DNA of 5,178 nt. It comes from Clostridia bacterium. GTDB lineage: Bacteria > Bacillota > Clostridia > Oscillospirales > Acutalibacteraceae. Shown in pieces: positions 1 through 5,163 of the stretch (positions are counted from its first letter, which is position 1; every line of letters starts with the position of its first letter). A program made the position numbers and the translations under genes. The stretch lies in the NCBI GenBank assembly GCA_017631705.1, contig JAGBSU010000011.1:1-5178 (forward strand), written 5' to 3'. The notes under the pieces are model-generated. The model was not told the DNA's origin and ran no database searches. It worked only from the letters and a program-made list of their open reading frames with translations.

Positions 1-1968
1 AATTGGCCCGGCAAAACCGTTACCAACGCAAGTGGCCGCTGTTCTTCCGCGAAGAACCGCTATGTTTTAGTGGACATTCCCGGTACATATTCCTTAATGG
101 CACATTCCGCCGAAGAAGAAGTAGCGCGGAATTATCTGTGCTTTGGTGAGCCGGATGCGGTAGTCGTGGTATGCGATGCCACTTGCTTGGAACGCAACTT
201 AAATTTGGCACTGCAAACAATGGAAATCTCCAAAAAAACGGTGGTCTGCGTCAATTTGGCAGATGAAGCCGAACACAAAGGAATTCATATTGATATTGCA
301 CAGCTTGCGCGGCGGCTTGGTGTACCCGTTGTCAGCACCGTGGCACGGCAAAAGAAATCCTTATCCTTACTGTTAGACACCTTAGATGACACCATCGCCT
401 CCCCCGCCGTTTCACGGCGATGCGTCACCTATCCTGTGGCGGTGGAAAGTGCTGTTGCTTGTCTCGAACCACTTTTAAAAGATATTGTTAACGGCCGTTT
501 AAACAGCCGTTGGGTAGCACTAAAACTCTTGGAAAATGACAATCGCTTACTGAAAGAAATCAACGGCTTTTTACAGACTGACCTTTTAGAAAACACAGCC
601 TTACAGCAAGCACTCATCGAAGCACGGGATATTTTACAAGAAGGCGGCATCACCGAAAATGATTTTGAAGATGTGGTGGTATCATCGCTGATACACACCG
701 CCGAAACCATTTGCCGTGATGTGGTGACCTATCACAAAAAAAAATACAATGACACCGACCGTCACATCGACCGAATTGTCACCGGAAAACGAACCGCCTA
801 TCCCCTCATGCTGTTGCTATTAGCCGTGATTTTTTGGTTGACCATTGTCGGTGCCAACTATCCTTCCGAATGGCTATCAGCACTATTCTCCAAAGGTCAG
901 GAATATCTTTCGTCGTTTTTTGTATCAATCGGCACTCCCGCTTGGTTACATGATATTATTGTACACGGTGCGTATCAAGTCCTCACTTGGGTGGTGGCAG
1001 TCATGCTTCCGCCGATGGCCATTTTCTTTCCGTTGTTCACCTTGTTAGAAGATGTCGGCTATTTGCCACGCGTCGCCTACAATTTAGACCGTCCGTTTCA
1101 CCGCTGTCATGCCTGTGGGAAACAAGCATTGACCATGTCAATGGGGTTCGGGTGTAATGCTGTCGGTGTGGTCGGTGCACGCATTATTGATTCTCCGCGC
1201 GAACGCTTACTCGCGATACTCACCAACAACTTTGTACCCTGTAACGGTCGATTTCCCACACTGATTGCCATACTGACCATATTTTTTATCAGCAGTACCG
1301 GTATAGCAAGTACTATCGCTTCCTCGTTACTTCTCACTTTGATTATTTTTCTCGGTATTTTACTAACCTTCGCAACCACCAAACTGTTATCCGTCACCTT
1401 ACTCAAAGGAATCCCCTCCTCCTTCACGCTGGAAATGCCACCGTATCGCCGTCCGCAAATAGGTCAAATCATTATCCGTTCTTTATGTGACCGTACCCTG
1501 TTTGTGTTAGGCCGTGCCGTCGCTGTGGCCGCACCGGCAGGTATTTTGATTTGGGTGTTAGCAAATGTCACCGTCGGCAATATCAGTTTACTCACTCACA
1601 TTTCCGATTGTTTGGACCCTTTTGCACGGCTGATGGGATTAGACGGCATCATACTGACAGCTTTTATTTTGGGGTTTCCTGCCAATGAAATCGTTGTCCC
1701 CATTATGTTAATGGCGTATCTATCGCAAGGGAGTTTGGTAGAAGCCGAAAATCTCGTGTTCATGAAACAAGTGCTTGTCGACAACGGATGGACATGGCAC
1801 ACTGCCGTCAGTATGCTGTTGTTTTCGCTGTTACATTGGCCGTGTTCCACCACGCTGTGGAGTATTCAAAAGGAAACCGGCAGTATCAAATGGACAGCTG
1901 TTGCTTTCTTTCTCCCTACCGTTATCGGCATAGCAGTTTGTATGCTGTTTACGGCATTGGTGAAATAA
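1..1968 (+). CDS. feoB: Ferrous iron transport protein B (FeoB), 5' end cut off by window edge
   Basis: Fe(II) uptake permease of the cytoplasmic membrane with a cytosolic GTPase domain. The reading frame is open from base 1 and starts inside the G domain: the visible protein begins NWPGKTV (G2 region), so the P-loop (G1) and true start lie upstream, and the in-frame GTG at 70 is internal. Numbering the 655 visible residues: G3 DIPG at 25-28, G4 NLAD at 85-88, a G5-like STVAR at 112-116, a helical regulatory region to about 250, then the linker TDRHIDRIVTGKR. From about 266 to the end it is hydrophobic, with the family's gate sequences: CHAC 368-371, GFGCN 382-386, VPCNGRFP 412-419, EMPPYRRP, and GFPANEIV 558-565. 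The CxxC and PCNGRF segments are typical of the clostridial FeoB subtype. The gene ends in TAA four bases before a strong terminator. Any feoA partner would be off-window. No frameshift is seen. Confidence 0.96.
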   Translation, partial: NWPGKTVTNASGRCSSAKNRYVLVDIPGTYSLMAHSAEEEVARNYLCFGEPDAVVVVCDATCLERNLNLALQTMEISKKTVVCVNLADEAEHKGIHIDIAQLARRLGVPVVSTVARQKKSLSLLLDTLDDTIASPAVSRRCVTYPVAVESAVACLEPLLKDIVNGRLNSRWVALKLLENDNRLLKEINGFLQTDLLENTALQQALIEARDILQEGGITENDFEDVVVSSLIHTAETICRDVVTYHKKKYNDTDRHIDRIVTGKRTAYPLMLLLLAVIFWLTIVGANYPSEWLSALFSKGQEYLSSFFVSIGTPAWLHDIIVHGAYQVLTWVVAVMLPPMAIFFPLFTLLEDVGYLPRVAYNLDRPFHRCHACGKQALTMSMGFGCNAVGVVGARIIDSPRERLLAILTNNFVPCNGRFPTLIAILTIFFISSTGIASTIASSLLLTLIIFLGILLTFATTKLLSVTLLKGIPSSFTLEMPPYRRPQIGQIIIRSLCDRTLFVLGRAVAVAAPAGILIWVLANVTVGNISLLTHISDCLDPFARLMGLDGIILTAFILGFPANEIVVPIMLMAYLSQGSLVEAENLVFMKQVLVDNGWTWHTAVSMLLFSLLHWPCSTTLWSIQKETGSIKWTAVAFFLPTVIGIAVCMLFTALVK

Positions 1969-1972
1969 GAGA

Positions 1973-2000
1973 AAAGCGGTCGGGTATTCCCGACCGCTTT
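1973..2000. terminator. Bidirectional intrinsic terminator between feoB and sipL
   Basis: A perfect 12-bp inverted repeat (AAAGCGGTCGGG / CCCGACCGCTTT) encloses a TATT loop. It starts 4 bases after the feoB stop and ends 5 bases before the stop of the convergent sipL gene. On the plus strand it is followed by CTTTATT. On the minus strand the arm ends in CTTT and is followed by TCTCTTATTT. It can serve both convergent genes. Confidence 0.9.
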
Positions 2001-2005
2001 CTTTA

Positions 2006-3538
2006 TTAGGAAAATGGGATTAATAACATCGTGCTTTCCTTTAACACATCCTCGCTTATCTCATTTTCCTCTTGCAACTGCCACGGCGAAGCATGCTCGG
2101 CTTTCGCAATTTCCCAAACACATTCCCCCGGTGAGGCAAAATAAGCCTTTAAGGAACAATGTTCCATCCCCGCTTCTCGCTTGTACGGTGCTGTTTCGTC
2201 AACGGATAACGCCGTCACCGCTAATATGCTGTTCGAAACCATACATTTTCGCAGAATGGATACTTGCAGTTGTAATTCCAACTGTTTGCCGTTTCGTGTA
2301 TAATCACAATCAATCAGCGTAAACCAAACCGCCATCTGCTCACATGACTCTGAAAAATCACAAGAAAAATCAGCCATGCGCTCATAATACGAAAGAATGC
2401 CGTTTCCGTCACGGGTAACCATGCACACCGTCAAACGCCCATCGGCTCTCGCCGTTTGATTTTCGCAATGTGTTTCAGTCGGTACGATATCGCACCACAC
2501 ATCGACAATCTCGGCAATATCGCCGTCCGGCAACTCCACTAACTGCTTAATCAACTGATTTTCCTGTTGCAACGACACGATGCGTGTCGGGATAATTCGC
2601 TTAGTTTGCAGTTTCAGCGGATATTGCGTATGGAAAGCATCGGTTATCACCGCACACCGTTCTTCGACATAGGTACGCAGTACCAAGTTCACCTTCAAAG
2701 TGACCGATAATAAACTGTTGTCACCGTTTCCGTTTTGCGTGACATGAACATCACACAATAACAATTCCGCGTGACATTCGCACAGGGTTTGTTCCGATAA
2801 CCCTTCTACATCAATAATTTGGCTGAACGGAATACGGTTTTTACTGCATCCCATCGTGCCGGTTTGTGTGTCGGCAACATAATAGGTTTTTAAGAGAATA
2901 TCCCCCTTAACAATCGCCTTTTCCGGCAACTGTTTACATTCCGTTATCAAAACCGCCGCCTCGTTACGCAACAACTGTTCCGCCGGGAAAATCGTGCCGG
3001 TTTCCAAGACTTCGTTAATCGTAAACTGTTTTTGAGCATATTTGTCTTGTATAGTATGGCATAATTCTTCGCCTTTGCTAAAAAGACTGTTTTCTTCCGC
3101 CGCTGTGATAACCTCAGTCGGCATCAGCGTAACCGCTTTTAACCGTACCGCAAAAGCACCGTGAACATCGGCACCGCGCGGACCGGTGGCACGACAATTC
3201 ACATAACCGGCTTTCCCCGTCAATGTAATATCGTCAGAGCTTTTCAAATCCTTCACGGTAAACGCCGCAGAAAACGGTTGCGAGTATTCAAAGTTACGCA
3301 CACATCGACGTTCTTCATCCAAATACAATAATTGCAAATATACCGTTCCGTCTGCCACCACACGGTCACCGCTGATTTGATGCGATTGAATAACCGGCTT
3401 TATCAGACATTTCAGCACCGCGGCGATTTCCGGCAAATAATCGGGTAAAGTAAAACTGCAATCCACCGGGCATTCCGTCACATCATCAAATACCGTTTCC
3501 GGTACGGCAAGTGTACGGGTCATCGTTTTAGGTTCCAT
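2006..3538 (-). CDS. sipL: SipL-like spore coat morphogenetic protein (SPOCS/DUF3794 repeats plus C-terminal LysM)
   Basis: A 510-residue soluble protein without signal peptide or membrane helix, expected in the mother cell cytosol. In C. difficile, SipL binds the coat ATPase SpoIVA and is needed for coat localisation. The first SPOCS unit spans about 14-135 and includes the family signature VTECPVDCSFTLPDYLPEI. Related beta-rich units follow at about 175-305 and 335-450. The tail (464-508) reads as a divergent LysM: YFASPGECVWEIAKA, a second helix, then the closing MLLIP. Trp475 and Leu463 fall where, from memory, the C. difficile protein has the SpoIVA-binding residues Trp475 and Ile463; length is also about the same. 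The ATG start is supported by AGGAGAG (3545-3551) six bases upstream, and a sigma-E-type promoter lies just before it. The LysM is weak enough that a profile search may miss it and report only DUF3794. Confidence 0.87.
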   Translation of the reverse strand: MEPKTMTRTLAVPETVFDDVTECPVDCSFTLPDYLPEIAAVLKCLIKPVIQSHQISGDRVVADGTVYLQLLYLDEERRCVRNFEYSQPFSAAFTVKDLKSSDDITLTGKAGYVNCRATGPRGADVHGAFAVRLKAVTLMPTEVITAAEENSLFSKGEELCHTIQDKYAQKQFTINEVLETGTIFPAEQLLRNEAAVLITECKQLPEKAIVKGDILLKTYYVADTQTGTMGCSKNRIPFSQIIDVEGLSEQTLCECHAELLLCDVHVTQNGNGDNSLLSVTLKVNLVLRTYVEERCAVITDAFHTQYPLKLQTKRIIPTRIVSLQQENQLIKQLVELPDGDIAEIVDVWCDIVPTETHCENQTARADGRLTVCMVTRDGNGILSYYERMADFSCDFSESCEQMAVWFTLIDCDYTRNGKQLELQLQVSILRKCMVSNSILAVTALSVDETAPYKREAGMEHCSLKAYFASPGECVWEIAKAEHASPWQLQEENEISEDVLKESTMLLIPFS

Positions 3539-3568
3539 GCTTCTCTCTCCTTTTTACGGCTTTCGTTC

Positions 3569-3604
3569 TACCTCACTTATATGCATGGTTTCCTCACAAT
3601 ATGC
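3569..3604 (-). promoter_or_regulatory. Near-consensus sigma-E (mother cell) promoter for sipL
   Basis: On the minus strand, GCATATT (3598-3604) matches the Bacillus sigma-E -35 consensus KMATATT at all seven positions. A 14-base spacer follows, then CATATAAG (3576-3583), six of eight against CATACAMT. The predicted start near 3569 leaves a leader of about 30 bases containing the AGGAGAG site. Early mother-cell expression is what is known for sipL in C. difficile. The call is by motif only. Confidence 0.7.
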
Positions 3605-3606
3605 AA

Positions 3607-3635
3607 ATACCCCACCGAAAATTTCGGTGGGGTAT
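3607..3635 (-). terminator. Hairpin terminator after spoVM, abutting the sipL promoter
   Basis: A 13-bp perfect inverted repeat (3607-3619 with 3623-3635, core ACCCCACCGAAA / TTTCGGTGGGGT) with a 3-base loop begins 5 bases after the spoVM stop. On the minus strand it runs into TTGCATATT, a mediocre U-tract that overlaps the sipL -35 element. No plus-strand gene would use it. The weak tail means termination may be partial. Confidence 0.6.
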
Positions 3636-3640
3636 GTAGT

Positions 3641-3733
3641 TTATGAAATTCCGTTATCACCTTTTTTGATTTTGAAGACACGCCGTAGAATACCTCCGAA
3701 GAATTTTGGACTTTTGACAATGACAATTTGCAT
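3641..3733 (-). CDS. spoVM: Stage V sporulation protein SpoVM (30-residue membrane-curvature-sensing peptide)
   Basis: SpoVM is an amphipathic helix made in the mother cell. It inserts into the outer forespore membrane, senses its positive curvature and tethers SpoIVA, starting coat and cortex assembly. The peptide begins MQIVIVKSPKFFGGILRR and aligns without gaps to B. subtilis SpoVM (MKFYTIKLPKFLGGIVRA), sharing Lys7, Pro9, Lys10, Phe11, Gly13, Gly14, Ile15 and Arg17. Pro9 is the functionally critical residue in Bacillus. The tail is basic (KIKK) and four residues longer than the 26-residue Bacillus form. The start is fixed by a strong AAAAGGGGG site (3741-3749) seven bases before the ATG. 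The frame stays open upstream to an ATG at 3982, but that extension lies in a mobile element and is not believed. A hairpin follows the stop, and sipL comes next on the same strand. The MITE-like element ends six bases before the ribosome site, so spoVM's own promoter must be inside or beyond it. Confidence 0.88.
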   Translation of the reverse strand: MQIVIVKSPKFFGGILRRVFKIKKGDNGIS

Positions 3734-3824
3734 ACAAAATCCCCCTTTTCTGCTTAAGCAGAGAAGCCGTATTCGAACCCGATTTTCACAGGCGGATTTC
3801 TGCCTCTGCTGCGTTAAAATACTC

Positions 3825-3844
3825 GTAAATCCGAAAGGATTTAC
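3825..3844. repeat. 8-bp hairpin with GAAA loop inside the MITE-like element
   Basis: GTAAATCC (3825-3832) and GGATTTAC (3837-3844) are perfect inverted copies around GAAA. A wider inverted pair, GCGGATTT (3792-3799) and AAATCCGC (3870-3877), encloses it, so the left half of the element can fold as a nested stem. No U-tract follows, so it does not look like a classical terminator. Confidence 0.6.
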
Positions 3845-3905
3845 TGCGTTTTGTGCCTTGCATAGCCAAAAATCCGCTTTGTAAAAATTCTTCGACTCAA
3901 AACGA

Positions 3906-3993
3906 GCAGAATTTCGCGGGATTTTTGGTGCAGAGAAGTCGGCAAGGCTGGCGTCTGACGACGCCGATAATCCAAAAAGCACCGAAATTCTGC
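3906..3993. repeat. Interleaved inverted repeats in the right half of the MITE-like element
   Basis: GCAGAATTTCG (3906-3916) and CGAAATTCTGC (3983-3993) form an 11-bp perfect inverted pair, extended by TTTTTGG / CCAAAAA inside. Within the loop, GGCGTC (3950-3955) pairs with GACGCC (3960-3965). An extra copy of the terminal repeat, GCAGAGAAGTC (3930-3940), lies inside this loop and is a perfect inverse of 4016-4026. The two long pairings therefore cross and cannot both form as simple nested stems. Confidence 0.6.
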
Positions 3994-4030
3994 CGTTTTC
4001 AGCGTGTTCGGATATGACTTCTCTGCTTAC

Positions 4031-4174
4031 TCAGCACCGAATCAAGGAAATCCCCGTCAGCACCAAGGATATGGCCGCTACAATCAAAATAAATCGTACC
4101 GGACAAATCACGGCAACCAATAGACCGGCTCCAAAAGCGGCAAAACAACCTCCATTACACTCTTTTCTTCTCAC
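4031..4174 (-). CDS. Undescribed 47-residue cysteine-containing membrane protein, probable ancestral operon partner of spoVM
   Basis: I do not recognise a named family. The start is GTG, chosen because a strong AAGGAGAG site (4182-4189) lies seven bases before it; the in-frame extension to 4282 would put this site inside the gene and overlap the cyclase gene. The N-terminus MRRKECNGGC is short and basic. It is followed by two hydrophobic stretches, about 11-24 and 28-45, separated by CPVR at 24-27, and the protein ends in Arg-Cys. Cysteines are at 6, 10, 24 and 47. A hairpin of two helices, or one helix plus a re-entrant segment, in the membrane fits. The TGA stop is one base outside the MITE-like element. 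Without that element the stop would be 24 bp from the spoVM ATG, which suggests a two-gene sporulation operon. A membrane role in spore formation is inferred from position only. Confidence 0.7.
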   Translation of the reverse strand: MRRKECNGGCFAAFGAGLLVAVICPVRFILIVAAISLVLTGISLIRC

Positions 4175-4181
4175 CGATACT

Positions 4182-4189
4182 CTCTCCTT
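4182..4189 (-). promoter_or_regulatory. Ribosome binding site that fixes the GTG start of the 47-residue gene
   Basis: The minus strand reads AAGGAGAG, spaced seven bases from GTG (4172-4174). It is the best Shine-Dalgarno match in the window and decides between this start and the longer in-frame one. Confidence 0.75.
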
Positions 4190-4223
4190 TGATAATTTAT
4201 GCGGCTGTATTAACAGAGTATTC
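4187..4223 (-). promoter_or_regulatory. Possible sporulation promoter before the 47-residue gene
   Basis: On the minus strand, GAATACT (4217-4223) matches six of seven positions of the sigma-E -35 consensus. After 15 bases comes CATAAATT (4194-4201), six of eight for sigma-E; extended to CATAAATTA it also fits the sigma-K pattern CATANNNTA. The predicted start near 4187 falls inside the ribosome site, leaving a leader of only about 13 bases, which weakens the call. Read-through from the cyclase gene is the alternative, since no strong terminator lies between. Confidence 0.35.
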
Positions 4224-4253
4224 AGTAAAAAGAAATGTGTGATTATCTTTTTA

Positions 4254-4862
4254 TTAAGTCCATAAATCTTCCGACCAATCAATGCGTTTCGGTTCGGCTA
4301 ATACCGCACGAACCGGCGAACCGTCGACACCACCGATTTTTATCGGTGCCGCCATTAATAAATAGGTTTCTCCGACTTTGGCATGTGTTAAATCCAAGCC
4401 TTCCAACAGCACCATACCTGTACCGAGTAGCTGACGATGCACTTCGGCAGAATACTCGTGCGGTGCTACCGATGGCTTTTCCACACCGAGCAAGATAATT
4501 CCCGCATTCGATAACACAAACGCCGCGCTGGGCGATAATTGGACGTCACCTTTGAATAACACGCGCTTTTTGCAATACGGCAATAATTTTTCCGCCTCGT
4601 CACCTAACAGTAACCCGTTACATTCCAATACCACGCATTCACCGATACACGTTTCCAACTTCACTTGATGAATCGGTGTGCCGTCGGGAATAAAATGTTT
4701 CGGTGCATCCATGTGCGTTCCGTTATGTAAGCAAGCGGAAATAGCAGAAGTATTGTCCGCATCCCCGAGCGAGATACGGGAAAGCGGTTGAATACGTGGA
4801 GCAGGGTCATTGCCGTATACCGGTGCGTTCAGTAATTCTCGGGTAATATCAATTAATTTCAT
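4254..4862 (-). CDS. Cyclase-family metal-dependent hydrolase (arylformamidase/KynB-like)
   Basis: A 202-residue cytosolic enzyme of the cyclase family (PF04199), which includes kynurenine formamidase and isatin or cyclic-imide hydrolases that use a His/Asp-bound divalent metal. The family metal motif HxGTHxDxPxH is intact as HNGTHMDAPKHF (His46, His50, Asp52, His56). Further family marks are EVHRQLL around 140-146, LLEGLDL with Glu154, and the closing IKIGGVDGSPVRAVL (175-189). Length is normal for the family. Two ATG codons lie in a row; the second is chosen because GAGGG (4869-4873) is six bases from it but only three from the first (4863-4865). No kynurenine-pathway gene is nearby, so the substrate is open. 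A sigma-A-like promoter precedes it. The 79-bp gap to the 47-residue gene has no strong terminator, so read-through toward spoVM is possible. Confidence 0.9.
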   Translation of the reverse strand: MKLIDITRELLNAPVYGNDPAPRIQPLSRISLGDADNTSAISACLHNGTHMDAPKHFIPDGTPIHQVKLETCIGECVVLECNGLLLGDEAEKLLPYCKKRVLFKGDVQLSPSAAFVLSNAGIILLGVEKPSVAPHEYSAEVHRQLLGTGMVLLEGLDLTHAKVGETYLLMAAPIKIGGVDGSPVRAVLAEPKRIDWSEDLWT

Positions 4863-4880
4863 CATAATCCCTCACTCTTC

Positions 4881-4916
4881 TTCATTTATTATGCCATACA
4901 TCCCTCCAAAAAACAA
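4881..4916 (-). promoter_or_regulatory. Sigma-A-like promoter for the cyclase gene
   Basis: The minus strand reads TTGTTT (4911-4916), a 17-base spacer, then CATAAT (4888-4893) preceded by TGG, giving an extended -10. The -35 is poor beyond TTG. The predicted start near 4881 leaves a leader of about 20 bases with the GAGGG site. Confidence 0.5.
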
Positions 4917-4917
4917 G

Positions 4918-5100
4918 TTAAGAATTTTCGAGCATATAATAACCCGAAACTGCCAGGCTGGCGATCAGATCAAGTACATCTACGAGACTGATACCGATGT
5001 GGCTACCATTAACTTCATTGAAAAGGATAATGTAGTGGTTGGTAATAAGACTCAGAGTAACCGATAACAAAATCCACCTACTAATGGACTGCTTAAACAT
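4918..5100 (-). CDS. Doubtful 60-residue hydrophobic ORF
   Basis: Starting at ATG (5098-5100), the ORF encodes a peptide beginning MFKQSISRWILLSVTL with two hydrophobic stretches (about 9-28 and 36-56) and ending YYMLENS. No ribosome site precedes the ATG, but a good extended -10 (TGATATAAT) lies 21 bases upstream. The opposite strand has an equally open, codon-aligned frame (4891-5067) encoding a hydrophilic peptide with the segment DQIKYIYETDTDVATINF, so a hydrophobic reading could be merely the antisense of that one. Neither resembles a family I know. It may be a real orphan membrane peptide, a gene remnant, or chance. Confidence 0.3.
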   Translation of the reverse strand: MFKQSISRWILLSVTLSLITNHYIILFNEVNGSHIGISLVDVLDLIASLAVSGYYMLENS

Positions 5101-5120
5101 CAATTAATATTTAGTTGTTG

Positions 5121-5129
5121 ATTATATCA
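5121..5129 (-). promoter_or_regulatory. Extended -10 promoter element
   Basis: The minus strand reads TGATATAAT, a perfect TGnTATAAT extended -10. No recognisable -35 is found 17 bases upstream, as extended -10 promoters tolerate. Transcription would begin near 5114 and run toward the doubtful 60-residue ORF and the cyclase gene. Confidence 0.4.
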
Positions 5130-5144
5130 AATTCCAATTGGTTG

Positions 5145-5163
5145 GGGCGGCAAATTGCCGCCC
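5145..5163. repeat. GC-rich palindrome near the right edge
   Basis: GGGCGGCAA and TTGCCGCCC form a 9-bp perfect inverted repeat with a single central base. No U-tract follows on either strand, so it is not a standard terminator. The neighbouring CCAATTGG (5134-5141) is a separate short palindrome. It may be a repeat unit or the edge of an off-window structure. Confidence 0.5.

Larger units (their letters stand above)
3755..4029. mobile_element. MITE-like non-autonomous element with about 29-bp terminal inverted repeats
   Basis: The two ends are inverted copies of each other: TAAGCAGAGAAG at 3755-3766 and CTTCTCTGCTTA at 4018-4029 are perfect over 12 bp, and the match continues inward to 24 of 29 positions (3755-3783 against 4001-4029). 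Both ends carry TA, so a TA target duplication of the IS630/mariner type is possible, though it cannot be told from the repeat itself. The interior is full of smaller palindromes and holds no believable gene or transposase. The element sits exactly between a 47-residue gene and spoVM. It also leaves an open minus-strand frame running into spoVM. The family is not one I can name, and copy number elsewhere cannot be judged from here. Confidence 0.72.

Noticed and set aside
70..72. GTG at 70 as the feoB start
   Set aside because: The frame is open to base 1 with the FeoB G2 sequence NWPGKTV before it, so the GTG is an internal valine.
3537..3884. 115-residue plus-strand ORF
   Set aside because: It runs antisense through the sipL promoter, the terminator, spoVM and half the repeat element, and resembles no protein family.
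3641..3982. 113-residue minus-strand ORF as one gene
   Set aside because: Its first 83 codons lie in the inverted-repeat element, show no protein family and have no ribosome site; only the last 30 codons, with their own strong site, match SpoVM.
3755..4029. CRISPR array, tRNA or riboswitch in the repeat-rich interval
   Set aside because: There are no evenly spaced direct repeats, no cloverleaf with CCA-type end and no known aptamer core; the dominant feature is terminal inverted repeats.
4227..4252. AAAAAGA / TCTTTTT stem after the cyclase stop as a terminator
   Set aside because: The seven pairs are nearly all A-T with a large mismatched loop, too weak for an intrinsic terminator.
4031..4282. 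83-residue version of the small membrane protein
   Set aside because: The longer start overlaps the end of the cyclase gene and would bury the best Shine-Dalgarno in the window inside the coding region.
4810..5067. 85-residue plus-strand ORF as a confident gene
   Set aside because: Its beginning overlaps the cyclase coding start and promoter and no ribosome site is seen; only the part from 4891 deserves mention, as the antisense alternative to the doubtful ORF.
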